Origin: Chryseobacterium gleum | GTDB taxonomy: Bacteria; Bacteroidota; Bacteroidia; Flavobacteriales_D; Crocinitomicaceae | Reading direction: 5' to 3' | Length of the DNA stretch: 19,209 nt | Assembly: GCA_945877005.1 (NCBI GenBank) | Contig: CAMCQL010000015.1 | Span: forward strand, 1 to 19,209 | Shown here: positions 1-7,745 of the stretch, in pieces | Position numbering within the stretch: the stretch's first letter is position 1 | How the letters are laid out: each line of letters opens with the position of its first letter | Notes under the pieces: generated by a model | What the model saw: the letters and a program-made list of their open reading frames with translations, nothing else | Told to the model about the DNA's origin: nothing | Database searches by the model: none | Translations under genes and position numbers: made by a program

Positions 1-816
1 TATTTAGTTCCCTTAGCAACGGGAAAAAAAATTGGTGCCTTTTGCTTATCAGAACCTGAAGCGGGATCTGATGCTACTTCTCAAAGCACTACAGCTATTG
101 ACAAAGGAGATCATTATTTGTTAAATGGCACGAAAAATTGGATTACAAATGGTTCATCTGCATCTATTTATCTTGTTATTGCACAAACTAATCCTGAATT
201 AGGCCATAAAGGTATTAATGTTCTTATTGTTGAGCGTGGTATGGAAGGTTTTATAGTTGGAGCTAAAGAAGATAAAATGGGCATTAGAGGGAGTGATACC
301 CATACCTTATTATTCAATGATGTAAAAGTACCGAAGCAAAATAGAATTGGTGAGGATGGATTTGGATTCAAATTTGCTATGAAAACTTTGGCTGGAGGTA
401 GAATAGGGATAGCTGCTCAGGCCTTAGGTATTGCCTCTGGGGCATTTGAATTGGCTTTAGCTTATTCTCAAGAAAGAAAGGCTTTTGGAAAAGAGATCTT
501 CAAACATCAAGCAATTGCCTTCAAATTAGCTGATATGGCAACAGAAATTGAAGCAGCAAGATTGTTGGTAATGAAAGCAGCAAAAGAAAAAGACTTAGGT
601 TTAAATTACGATCAATCCAGTGCAATGGCTAAATTATATGCGTCAAAAGTTGCGATGGAACAAACTACAGAAGCGGTTCAAATTCATGGGGGATATGGTT
701 ATGTTAAAGAATACCATGTTGAGCGTTTAATGCGAGATGCAAAGATTACTCAAATTTATGAAGGTACTTCAGAAGTTCAGAAAATAGTTATATCAAGAGG
801 GTTACTGAACAGTTAA
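1..816 (+). CDS. Acyl-CoA dehydrogenase, 5'-truncated by the window edge
   Basis: This is the C-terminal 271 residues of a flavin-dependent acyl-CoA dehydrogenase, which makes the alpha,beta-double bond in fatty acyl-CoA (beta-oxidation or branched-chain amino acid breakdown) and passes electrons to ETF. The frame is open from base 1, so the start lies outside the window; full-length relatives are about 380 residues. Both family signatures are present: CLSEPEAGSDA at window residues 15-25, and QIHGGYGY followed by ERLMRD near residues 227-245. The catalytic-base motif IYEGTSEVQ lies close to the C-terminus, with Glu as the base as in short- and medium-chain enzymes. The closest type appears to be short-chain/butyryl-CoA dehydrogenase, but substrate chain length cannot be read from this fragment. 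It ends before a strong terminator and converges with murF. Confidence 0.95.
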   Translation, partial: YLVPLATGKKIGAFCLSEPEAGSDATSQSTTAIDKGDHYLLNGTKNWITNGSSASIYLVIAQTNPELGHKGINVLIVERGMEGFIVGAKEDKMGIRGSDTHTLLFNDVKVPKQNRIGEDGFGFKFAMKTLAGGRIGIAAQALGIASGAFELALAYSQERKAFGKEIFKHQAIAFKLADMATEIEAARLLVMKAAKEKDLGLNYDQSSAMAKLYASKVAMEQTTEAVQIHGGYGYVKEYHVERLMRDAKITQIYEGTSEVQKIVISRGLLNS

Positions 817-852
817 TTGAATTTTAATTATTTATATTCTTTACAAATAATT

Positions 853-885
853 AAGGGTGCTTTTTTTTAAAAGCACCCTTTTTTT
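853..885 (+). terminator. Rho-independent terminator after the acyl-CoA dehydrogenase
   Basis: A perfect 12-bp stem (853-864 pairing with 869-880, containing AAGGGTGC/GCACCCTT) closes a TTTT loop and runs into a T-tract at 879-885. It sits 37 bp after the stop codon. The symmetric A/T flanks mean it may also slow transcription arriving from murF on the other strand, although the minus-strand side has no long T-tract. Confidence 0.9.
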
Positions 886-936
886 ATATTCTTCACAAGA
901 AGTGTCTAAATAAATTTGATATCATTAAACTAATTG

Positions 937-2226
937 TTACAAATATTCTATAATAGTTTCCAAGCCAATTCCACGAGAAGCTTTCAATAAAATTAAGGAA
1001 TCCTTAATAGATAAATTTTCCAAATGCTGAATCAATAATTCTTTAGATTTAAAAAAATGGAATTTTGAATGATTCATTTTATGAGCATGCAAATTAAAAT
1101 TTTCTCCAATAAAAAATGTCTCAATATCTAATTTTTCGATCTGTTTAATTATTTTGAAATGTTCTATTTCAGATTCTTTTCCTAACTCAAACATATCGCC
1201 CACAATGATTAATTTGTTTATAGATGACATCATTGCAAAACTTTCTATTGAATTCTTCATACTTGAAGGATTTGCATTGTATGCATCAAGTAGGAGAGTA
1301 TTATGTGCTGTTTTTTCTATTTGAGAACGATTATTTGTAGGAACGTAATTTTTTAGCGCATCATTAATAAGTGTGTTTTCAATTTTAAAATAACATCCAA
1401 TTGTTATAGCAGCAAGAAAGTTATAAAAGTTGTATTGCCCAACCATTGTTGTAGAAATTTCTTCTGATTGAAAATTTTCAGTATTCCATTTCAAAATCAC
1501 AAAAGGTGACATTGAGATTAATTTACCGTTTACAAAAGATTTTTTTTGAGTTGAATAATCATAATGTGGTATTTCTTGTGGAATTATTTCATTGAGAATT
1601 TCATCATCACTGTTGTAAAACAGAACACCATTGTTAAATTTTACTGCATCGTATAATTCTTTTTTTGTTACTAAAACACCTTCAAAACTTCCAAAACCTT
1701 CAAGATGAGCTTTACCTATATTTGTAATGATTCCATGTGTAGGATTAGCAATAACGCACAATTCTGAAATGTCTGAGAGTTTGTTTGCCCCCATTTCAAT
1801 TATAGCAATTTCATGACTCTTATTTAGTCCGAGTAGTGTTAAAGGAACTCCAATGTGATTATTTAAATTTCCTTTGGTATAAAGTATTTTGTATTTCTGT
1901 TCAAGTACAACCGCAATTAATTCTTTTGTAGTAGTTTTTCCATTTGATCCAGTTATTCCAATGATTGGAATATTGAATTTATCTCTATGAAATCTTGCAA
2001 GTTTTTGTAGATATTCTAATGAGTCTTTTACTAAATGGATTGAAGGTGAAGTTTGAAATTCAATTTCATCAGTGATTACATATTTAGCACCTAATTCAAG
2101 CGCTTTTAATGCGAACAAATTGCCATTAAAATTTATTCCCTTTAAGCAAATAAATAGACAATCTTTTTTAATTGTTCTAGTATCTATACAAACGCCTGTG
2201 GTTTCATAAAAAAGCTCGAAGTTCAT
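937..2226 (-). CDS. murF: UDP-N-acetylmuramoyl-tripeptide--D-alanyl-D-alanine ligase (MurF)
   Basis: This is the cytoplasmic Mur ligase that adds D-Ala-D-Ala to UDP-MurNAc-tripeptide using ATP, the last soluble step of peptidoglycan precursor synthesis. It has 429 residues, a normal MurF length. The order is a short N-terminal substrate-binding domain (1-85), the ATP-binding central domain with P-loop TGSNGKTT (92-99), LNNHIGVPLTLL (121-132), EMGAN (144-148) and NIGKAHLEGFGS (169-180), then the C-terminal domain with NRSQ (299-302), DAYNANPSSM (314-323) and GDMFELG (343-349). DAYNANP marks MurF apart from MurC/D/E. It lies 50 bp after gldJ on the same strand, and I recall gldJ-murF neighbours in Flavobacterium. 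A hairpin with a T-tract separates the two genes and I see no clear promoter in the gap, so expression may depend on readthrough. Confidence 0.96.
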   Translation of the reverse strand: MNFELFYETTGVCIDTRTIKKDCLFICLKGINFNGNLFALKALELGAKYVITDEIEFQTSPSIHLVKDSLEYLQKLARFHRDKFNIPIIGITGSNGKTTTKELIAVVLEQKYKILYTKGNLNNHIGVPLTLLGLNKSHEIAIIEMGANKLSDISELCVIANPTHGIITNIGKAHLEGFGSFEGVLVTKKELYDAVKFNNGVLFYNSDDEILNEIIPQEIPHYDYSTQKKSFVNGKLISMSPFVILKWNTENFQSEEISTTMVGQYNFYNFLAAITIGCYFKIENTLINDALKNYVPTNNRSQIEKTAHNTLLLDAYNANPSSMKNSIESFAMMSSINKLIIVGDMFELGKESEIEHFKIIKQIEKLDIETFFIGENFNLHAHKMNHSKFHFFKSKELLIQHLENLSIKDSLILLKASRGIGLETIIEYL

Positions 2227-2243
2227 GACTCAATTATATTAAT

Positions 2244-2269
2244 AAAAAAAACCCATCTTTCAATGGGTT
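2244..2269 (-). terminator. Possible intrinsic terminator or attenuator between gldJ and murF
   Basis: Read on the minus strand, AACCCAT (2269-2263) pairs with ATGGGTT (2256-2250) around a 6-nt loop and is followed by eight T residues (2251-2244). The stem is only 7 bp, so termination may be partial, which would leave some transcript for murF downstream. It starts 8 bp after the gldJ stop codon. Confidence 0.65.
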
Positions 2270-2276
2270 ATAAAAT

Positions 2277-4331
2277 TTATTTTTTACCGTTTTGTTTTCG
2301 CATTAATTTTCTTGTTTTCGCATTTTCATGCTCCGACTTTAAGCCTCTAGAACTTCCTAAGCGATCCATTGCACATCTAAATCCAAGTGTGGACATCGAT
2401 TTGTTTTCGTCCATAAATCTTCGTGTTCCTCCACCAAGCCAATAAGCTCTGTCTTTCCAAGAACCACCTTTGAATACTCTAGACTTATCAGAAACTAATG
2501 TAGTAGGCCAGGATACTGTTGTTTTTTCATTTTCAGTAGTACCTTTCTTAATTTCATTACCGTCTAATCCATACTGTTCGTATTGATTTTGGTACATAAT
2601 TAAATTAGGGTCACGTGTAGCTTGATTGATTGCATTTTTTCTACTATTATTATCATAATATAATGAACTTTCTATGTCTCCATCTAAGTAGTCAATGTAA
2701 TCGTCTTTACGATAGTTCAATCTTCCAATATTTTCTTCCTCAGTTACATTACGGTATTTTAATTTACCAGGCGTGTTTAAGATATATGCACCAAAACCAT
2801 TTCTCAATAAAGTGATTACCTCAAAATCATATTCAGTACCTTCAGGACCTTTTCTTAATTCTTCTGCGAAAATTTTATCAAATATTTCTGTTTGAACTAA
2901 GTTTGAAGCTTCAAAGTCATATTTATCATTCTTATATTCAATCGCTTTGTCAATTACAGTATTAATTTTTTTGATGATAGAAATTTCGATACTATCTTTC
3001 TTATTACCGTGAGATACATAAAATTGATCAGGAGCATATCCTTTTCTAACAGGGTTTCTAGATTCTACATTTTTCTTTAAACCAGTCGGAATTACTGAAT
3101 CTGTTAAATCATGATAACCAGCAGAAATACGTTGATATCTCACACGTTCAAACTCATTGATGTATTCTTTCATTCCATGAACATCATATGTGATTTGTTC
3201 ATTTTTAGCAGCAATCACACCTTCATTATTTAAAATTTTAGTTGTAAATACATTACCTCTAAATGGTCTAAATTCATCAAAATCTTCTGAAGATAAAGGT
3301 CGATATACATCCATAACCCATTCTGATACATTTCCAGCCATATTGTATAATCCAAAATCATTTGGCCAGAATTCATCTACTGGAGCTGTTGCATCATGAC
3401 CATCATTTAAATGTCCAGACACACCCATTGCATCACCTTTACCTCTCATAAAGTTAGCGCGTATCATACCTCTAAATTCAGGCTGGTCATTTCTAACCCA
3501 ATGGTCATTCCAAGGATAGATTCTTCTTTCAGTGTAGTTTTCTTCACCAGCATCAAGATTTCCGATAAGTCCAAATGATGCAAATTCCCATTCAGCTTCT
3601 GTTGGGAGACGGTATCTTGGTAACATGAAGCCATCCTCCATTTTTACTTTTCTTGTTCCTTCTGTATTGGATGGATTTAAGTCTGGAACAGATGCTCCAC
3701 CTTCATGTTGTCCAGAAAGATAAGATTCAGTATTGAATGTATTTTGACCTGTCGCCTCTACGTTGTAACCTTCTAAAATACCCTCTCTTACTAAGATATA
3801 TTCATTTACGCGGTCAGTTCTCCATTTACAATAGTCATTAGCCTGTAACCAAGATACACCAACTACTGGATAATCTCTGTAAGCAGGATGTCTAAGATAA
3901 TAGTCTACATATTTTTCGTTAAATCCTAGAGGTGATCTCCAACATAATGTGTCCGGTAAAGCATTTTTGTATACCATTGGGAACTCAGAGTTATAAGCTC
4001 TTGAAATCCAATATAAATATTCTACCCAATGGAAATTGGTTACTTCTGTTTGGTCCATGTAAAAAGAAGATACAGAAACCCTAGCAGCCCTATTATTCCA
4101 ATCGTACATTACGTCTTGTTCAGTTTTACCCATTGTAAATGAACCACCTTCAATAAATACTAAACCAGGACCTGTTTCTTGGTCGTATTTTTCTACTTTC
4201 TGAAACCCTCCATTATCTGAATTGTTATATTCCCAGCTAGTTGAATCTGAAGTTTCTGTAGCACATGATTGAATCAATAAGATCAATCCAGCTACCCAAC
4301 TTAATTTAGCAAGTGTTTTCATAATTTTCAT
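2277..4331 (-). CDS. gldJ: GldJ-type gliding motility / type IX secretion lipoprotein
   Basis: In Flavobacterium, GldJ is an outer-membrane-associated lipoprotein needed for gliding and, through stabilising GldK, for type IX secretion. This 684-residue product starts with a lipoprotein signal ending LLIQSC (lipidated Cys23). It then shows an FGE/SUMF1-like fold: FIEGGSFTMG (59-68), VGVSWLQANDYCKW (157-170), YRLPTEAEWEFA (240-251), NMAGNVSEWV (330-339), FKGGSWKDRAYW (620-631) and GFRCAMDRLG (650-659). About 280 residues separate the NVSEW and GGSW motifs, which lie close together in ordinary FGE proteins, so the fold carries a large insertion. The tail is strongly basic. I place the start at 4331 because the upstream in-frame GTG at 4352 overlaps a promoter element; ATG 4322 is also possible. 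The paralogue GldK is the main alternative, but the C-terminal motifs and the murF neighbour favour GldJ. Confidence 0.88.
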   Translation of the reverse strand: MKIMKTLAKLSWVAGLILLIQSCATETSDSTSWEYNNSDNGGFQKVEKYDQETGPGLVFIEGGSFTMGKTEQDVMYDWNNRAARVSVSSFYMDQTEVTNFHWVEYLYWISRAYNSEFPMVYKNALPDTLCWRSPLGFNEKYVDYYLRHPAYRDYPVVGVSWLQANDYCKWRTDRVNEYILVREGILEGYNVEATGQNTFNTESYLSGQHEGGASVPDLNPSNTEGTRKVKMEDGFMLPRYRLPTEAEWEFASFGLIGNLDAGEENYTERRIYPWNDHWVRNDQPEFRGMIRANFMRGKGDAMGVSGHLNDGHDATAPVDEFWPNDFGLYNMAGNVSEWVMDVYRPLSSEDFDEFRPFRGNVFTTKILNNEGVIAAKNEQITYDVHGMKEYINEFERVRYQRISAGYHDLTDSVIPTGLKKNVESRNPVRKGYAPDQFYVSHGNKKDSIEISIIKKINTVIDKAIEYKNDKYDFEASNLVQTEIFDKIFAEELRKGPEGTEYDFEVITLLRNGFGAYILNTPGKLKYRNVTEEENIGRLNYRKDDYIDYLDGDIESSLYYDNNSRKNAINQATRDPNLIMYQNQYEQYGLDGNEIKKGTTENEKTTVSWPTTLVSDKSRVFKGGSWKDRAYWLGGGTRRFMDENKSMSTLGFRCAMDRLGSSRGLKSEHENAKTRKLMRKQNGKK

Positions 4332-4351
4332 AGTTATTTTACTTTCAAACA

Positions 4352-4359
4352 CAAATATA
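4352..4359 (-). promoter_or_regulatory. Bacteroidota -7 element (TATATTTG) upstream of gldJ
   Basis: On the minus strand TATATTTG matches the TAnnTTTG consensus of the Bacteroidota primary sigma factor. It lies 20 bp before the chosen ATG at 4331 and predicts a leader of roughly 15 nt. No good -33 TTTG partner is seen. The element overlaps the in-frame GTG at 4352, which argues against that start. Confidence 0.55.
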
Positions 4360-4402
4360 TTTACTTAAACGTTTTTTATAAAAAAAGTTACAATCTTTCT
4401 AA

Positions 4403-5386
4403 TTAAAATGAAGGACATGACAAACTTCTGTATGAAATTGGTTTTTCTTTACAATTTAAATTTATTCCCATCGATACTTCATGCGATCCACCAGATACAC
4501 CATTATTTAATTGGCTCACTGTTATATCGTAACTGTATCCAAGTCTAAAAGATTTCGTATTCACACCAAAGGAAACAATAAATGCGTCTCTGTTTCTGTA
4601 CCAAGCTCCAAAAGTTAAATTACCTTGTTTCACATAAGTACCAATGTTCATCTCCATAAATCCTTTTTGATATTGAAATATTATGTTTGGCATTATTGAA
4701 GAACCTTTTGAGTACCGAGAAGCCTTTCCTAATTTCAATTCAGTACCTGCATGAGCTGTTATACGCATGTTTTGAATTGAATTTCCATTGGTTAGTAATG
4801 ATTCATTCGGTTGATTTAAATGATGTGCAGCAATACCTGCAAAGAATTTTTTAGAGAAACCTAATATACCAGCCGATGCATTGAAAAACTGTTTTTGTGG
4901 ACTTCCAATTTGATCATTCGTACCATATATAAACCCTTTTCTTGGGTCTATCATATCACCAAATGTTAATTTAGATGCGTCTATTCCTTTTTGATAATAA
5001 GCAGCTCGAGCACCAAACAATACTGAAAACTTTCTGTTTACTTTTAGATGGTAGGAATAAAACAAACCTGCCATAGTCGTATTGATTGTTCCTTTTCCTT
5101 GTTGGTCCTGGGTTACTAAAATACCTAAACCACCGTTTAAACTTTTTACATATTGATCATATGAAAGACTGTATGTTACGTAATTACCTGATAAATTAGG
5201 CCATTCGTTTCTATAGTTCATATTTAATCGTGGGCACTTATTAGACCCTGCAAATGCTGGGTTCAAATAAAGTGGATTTGAGTAGAATTGAGTGAACGTA
5301 GGATCTTGAGCCTTAACGTTTAAGCTAAATAAAAGCACGATGAGTACAGTAGCTATGTTACAAATTTTTCTTATCCACATAATCAT
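4403..5386 (-). CDS. PorP/SprF-family type IX secretion outer membrane protein
   Basis: PorP/SprF proteins are outer-membrane beta-barrels that work with type IX secretion; SprF is required to secrete the SprB adhesin and PorP is needed for secretion in Porphyromonas. This 327-residue protein has a signal peptide with likely cleavage NVKA|QDP (after residue 26), then the family's N-terminal motif FTQFYSNPLYLNPAFAG (31-47). The body has alternating beta-strand patterns and ends with RLGYSYDITVSQL, GSHEVSMGINL and the terminal CPSF typical of the family. It lies 71 bp before gldJ in the same direction. Flavobacteria often carry many paralogues, usually beside a large adhesin gene. No adhesin gene is seen here, so which substrate it serves is unknown. 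Start ATG 5386 is used; ATG 5380 is an equal alternative. Confidence 0.93.
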   Translation of the reverse strand: MIMWIRKICNIATVLIVLLFSLNVKAQDPTFTQFYSNPLYLNPAFAGSNKCPRLNMNYRNEWPNLSGNYVTYSLSYDQYVKSLNGGLGILVTQDQQGKGTINTTMAGLFYSYHLKVNRKFSVLFGARAAYYQKGIDASKLTFGDMIDPRKGFIYGTNDQIGSPQKQFFNASAGILGFSKKFFAGIAAHHLNQPNESLLTNGNSIQNMRITAHAGTELKLGKASRYSKGSSIMPNIIFQYQKGFMEMNIGTYVKQGNLTFGAWYRNRDAFIVSFGVNTKSFRLGYSYDITVSQLNNGVSGGSHEVSMGINLNCKEKPISYRSLSCPSF

Positions 5387-5501
5387 TTATGTAATTATAG
5401 TATTGTTGAAAACACTATTTAGGTTGACAATAATAATAATAATTTTTGATATTTATACTTTTTTAACCTAATATTCTGTTTTTGTTGTAAAACGTAAGGC
5501 T

Positions 5502-6587
5502 TTAATTTTTGTTACAACAAGATGTTATAATTTGGTTTAAAGCCTCAATTTCTTCAGTTTTATTAAAAGAATGAATACATATTCTTATTCTTTCTTCACC
5601 TATTTTTACTGTTGGTGGTAAAATTGGTTTAATAGCTATTTTATTGTTTTGAATTTTTTTAGCGATTTTTAAAGTAGTATGAATATCACCAATACTCATT
5701 GTTTGAATAGGAGAAATATTTTTTATAGTTTTATTTTGTAAATGATTAAAATAATGTATATTTTTTATTAATTGTTGAATTAATTCTGGTTGATTTACAC
5801 TGATAGAAATAGCTTCTTTAATTCTTTTGAATATAAATGGTGGTAATGCTGTTGTGTAGATGAACGAACGGCTAAAATTTACAAGAAAATCAATTAATGT
5901 TTTGTCGCCTAGAATTGCTCCACCTGAAGTTCCGTATGCTTTACTAAATGTTATTATTCTTGCAAATAACGCAGGATTTGAATGAAATAGATAAGCCAAT
6001 CCTTTGCCATTTTCTCCATTTATTCCTACTGAATGAGCTTCATCTACAATGATTTTAAGATTGTATTTTTCTGAAAGTTGAAATATTTCTTCAATGGGTG
6101 CTTGATCTCCGTGCATGGAATATACGCTTTCAATCACCACAAATAATGTTCCTTTTATGTTTTTTATTTTTTTTTCTAAGTCACCAATACTGTTATGTTT
6201 AAATGAAAAACTTTTTGCGTTACTGAGTCGAATTCCATCTCGGATGGATGCATGTATATACTCATCGTAGATAATATACTCTCCTTTTTGAGGGACTGAA
6301 GAAAAAAAGCCAATATTTGCATCGTAACCAGAATTGTATATTAAAGCTTTTTCGGAACCAAAAAAATCACTTACAAATTTTTCTGTTTCTTCTGCTTCTA
6401 TAGAGTTTCCTGACAGTAACCTTGATCCAGTACTGCCATAGCTCGATGGAATTTCTTTAATTGCTAGTTTGGATAAACCAAGATAATCGTTCGAATAAAA
6501 ATCGATGCAATCGTTAAAAAAAGAAAGGGAGCGATGGCTCCCTAATTCATATCTTTTAGCTAATAAATCTATGTATTTTGGCTTCAA
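5502..6587 (-). CDS. bioF: 8-amino-7-oxononanoate synthase (BioF), TTG start
   Basis: This PLP enzyme condenses pimeloyl thioester with L-alanine to give 8-amino-7-oxononanoate, the first step of biotin ring assembly. Its 361 residues show the alpha-oxoamine synthase motifs FYSNDYLGLS (30-39), YGSTGSRLLSGN (50-61), YIHASIRDG (110-118, with His112 at the PLP-stacking position), VDEAHSVGINGENGKG (181-196, with Asp182 and His185) and TFSKAYGTSGGA (213-224, with PLP Lys216). The related enzymes KBL and serine palmitoyltransferase share the fold, but bioB next door decides for BioF. The start is a TTG directly after the bioB TAA stop in the same frame, so nothing further upstream is possible and no usable ATG occurs before the conserved core. 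Translation is probably coupled to bioB. Confidence 0.92.
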   Translation of the reverse strand: MKPKYIDLLAKRYELGSHRSLSFFNDCIDFYSNDYLGLSKLAIKEIPSSYGSTGSRLLSGNSIEAEETEKFVSDFFGSEKALIYNSGYDANIGFFSSVPQKGEYIIYDEYIHASIRDGIRLSNAKSFSFKHNSIGDLEKKIKNIKGTLFVVIESVYSMHGDQAPIEEIFQLSEKYNLKIIVDEAHSVGINGENGKGLAYLFHSNPALFARIITFSKAYGTSGGAILGDKTLIDFLVNFSRSFIYTTALPPFIFKRIKEAISISVNQPELIQQLIKNIHYFNHLQNKTIKNISPIQTMSIGDIHTTLKIAKKIQNNKIAIKPILPPTVKIGEERIRICIHSFNKTEEIEALNQIITSCCNKN

Positions 6588-7673
6588 TTATTTGATTGTT
6601 ATTTTTCTAGCTTGAAAGTTTTTGCTTCCTGTTTCGAGTTGTATTGCGCGTTCTTCAGCTTTCTTTCTTTTTGATTCAATAATTGAATCAGGATATGTGA
6701 TAGGTTGTTCCCCTTCTGTAAATGCTTTTTTAGGGATAAGCCCTAGTATGTTAAACATTTCTTTGTCTTCGTTAAATTCAGGATTGGGTGTAGTGAGAAG
6801 TTTATCACCTGCAAATATCGAACCTGCACCCGCCAAAAAGCACAAAGCTTGCCCTTCGAGTGACATTTTTGTTCTTCCTGCGGAAAGTCTTACAATTGCT
6901 TCAGGAAAAACAATTCTTGTTGTTGCTACCATTCTGATTAATTCCCATTGTTCAATTGGCTTTTGGTCTTCAAGTGGTGTTCCTTCAACAGCAACAAGTG
7001 CATTAATCGGAATAGAGTTTGGAGGTGTTTCCATTTCCATGTAACTCATTAATAGTCCTACTCGGTCTTCAACAGTTTCTCCCATGCCTATTATGCCACC
7101 AGAACATACTGTTATTCCTGCATTTCTTGCGTTTTCTATGGTTTGTAATCGGTCGTCGTATTCACGGGTTGAGATGATGTCTTTGTAGTAATCTTTAGAA
7201 GTGTCAAGATTATGGTTGTAGGCAAATAATCCCGCATTTTTCAATCGTTTTGCTTGCACCTCATTCATCATGCCTAGGGTACAACACACTTCCATGCCAA
7301 GATTATTCACTTCTTGTACCATTTCAACTACAGAATCAAAATCTTTATTATCTCGCACTTCTCTCCAAGCTGCACCCATACACAATCTAGAAGAACCATT
7401 TGCTTTTGCGTTTTTTGCTTGTTCAATCACTGATTCTACACTCATTAATTTATGAGCATCTAATCCTGTATTGTACCTTGCTGCTTGGGGACAGTATCCA
7501 CAATCTTCAGAACAACCTCCAGTTTTTATACTTAGTAACGAAGACATTTGCACTTCTCTAGGATTATGAAATTGTCTATGAATGGTAGCAGCTTCAAAAA
7601 CCAACTCTAAAAGTGGCTTATTGTATAATTCGATAAGTTGTTCTTTTGTAGAATATGCAGGATTTACTTTCAT
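6588..7673 (-). CDS. bioB: Biotin synthase (BioB)
   Basis: BioB is the radical-SAM enzyme that inserts sulfur into dethiobiotin to form biotin. The 361-residue sequence carries the [4Fe-4S] motif GGCSEDCGYC (Cys54, Cys58, Cys61). The second [2Fe-2S] cluster ligands are also visible: Cys98 in RLCMGAAWR, Cys130 or Cys131 in VCCTLGM, Cys190 in VCSGGIIGMGE and Arg262 in VRLSAGR. The YNHNLDTS motif is at 152-159, followed by a typical BioB C-terminus of the TIM barrel. All residues expected for activity are present. It opens the minus-strand bioB-bioF pair, with a promoter-like element 20 bp upstream of the ATG. Neither bioA/bioD nor bioC/bioH is in the window, so the rest of the pathway lies elsewhere. 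Confidence 0.97.
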   Translation of the reverse strand: MKVNPAYSTKEQLIELYNKPLLELVFEAATIHRQFHNPREVQMSSLLSIKTGGCSEDCGYCPQAARYNTGLDAHKLMSVESVIEQAKNAKANGSSRLCMGAAWREVRDNKDFDSVVEMVQEVNNLGMEVCCTLGMMNEVQAKRLKNAGLFAYNHNLDTSKDYYKDIISTREYDDRLQTIENARNAGITVCSGGIIGMGETVEDRVGLLMSYMEMETPPNSIPINALVAVEGTPLEDQKPIEQWELIRMVATTRIVFPEAIVRLSAGRTKMSLEGQALCFLAGAGSIFAGDKLLTTPNPEFNEDKEMFNILGLIPKKAFTEGEQPITYPDSIIESKRKKAEERAIQLETGSKNFQARKITIK

Positions 7674-7692
7674 TTTTATTTATTTTACAATG

Positions 7693-7700
7693 CAAATATA
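7693..7700 (-). promoter_or_regulatory. Bacteroidota -7 element (TATATTTG) upstream of bioB
   Basis: Minus-strand TATATTTG matches TAnnTTTG and lies 20 bp before the bioB ATG, giving a leader of about 13 nt. The same element and spacing occur before gldJ. No strong -33 box and no obvious BirA-type or other biotin operator is visible in the 72-bp divergent gap. Confidence 0.55.
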
Positions 7701-7721
7701 CAAAATGAGTTTTTGAAATTT

Positions 7722-7729
7722 TAAATTTG
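7722..7729 (+). promoter_or_regulatory. -7 element (TAAATTTG) for the divergent DUF218 gene
   Basis: TAAATTTG fits TAnnTTTG and ends 16 bp before the ATG at 7746. It faces away from the bioB element, so the short gap seems to hold two back-to-back promoters. No -33 match is seen, and in a region this A/T-rich the match could be chance. Confidence 0.4.
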
Positions 7730-7745
7730 TAAATATTCTGGTCTT

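Noticed and set aside
2277..4331. Sulfatase-modifying (formylglycine-generating) enzyme
   Set aside because: The fold motifs are shared, but the lipoprotein signal, the large insert, the PorP/SprF neighbour and the absence of a sulfatase gene point to GldJ.
4332..4352. GTG 4352 as the GldJ start
   Set aside because: It overlaps a TATATTTG promoter element and would add seven residues in front of an already complete lipoprotein signal peptide.
5419..5471. TTAGGTT/AACCTAA inverted repeat and a short AAT tandem run between bioF and the PorP/SprF gene
   Set aside because: The arms are 7 bp with a 39-bp spacer in A/T-rich DNA, and the tandem run is about five units; both are within what chance gives.
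6622..7044. 140-codon open frame on the plus strand inside bioB
   Set aside because: It is fully antisense to a clear BioB core, has no domain pattern, and looks like a by-product of bioB codon use.
5502..7673. Natural BioB-BioF fusion protein
   Set aside because: The frames are the same but a TAA separates them and both products are complete on their own; a fusion would need stop readthrough, kept only as a side hypothesis.
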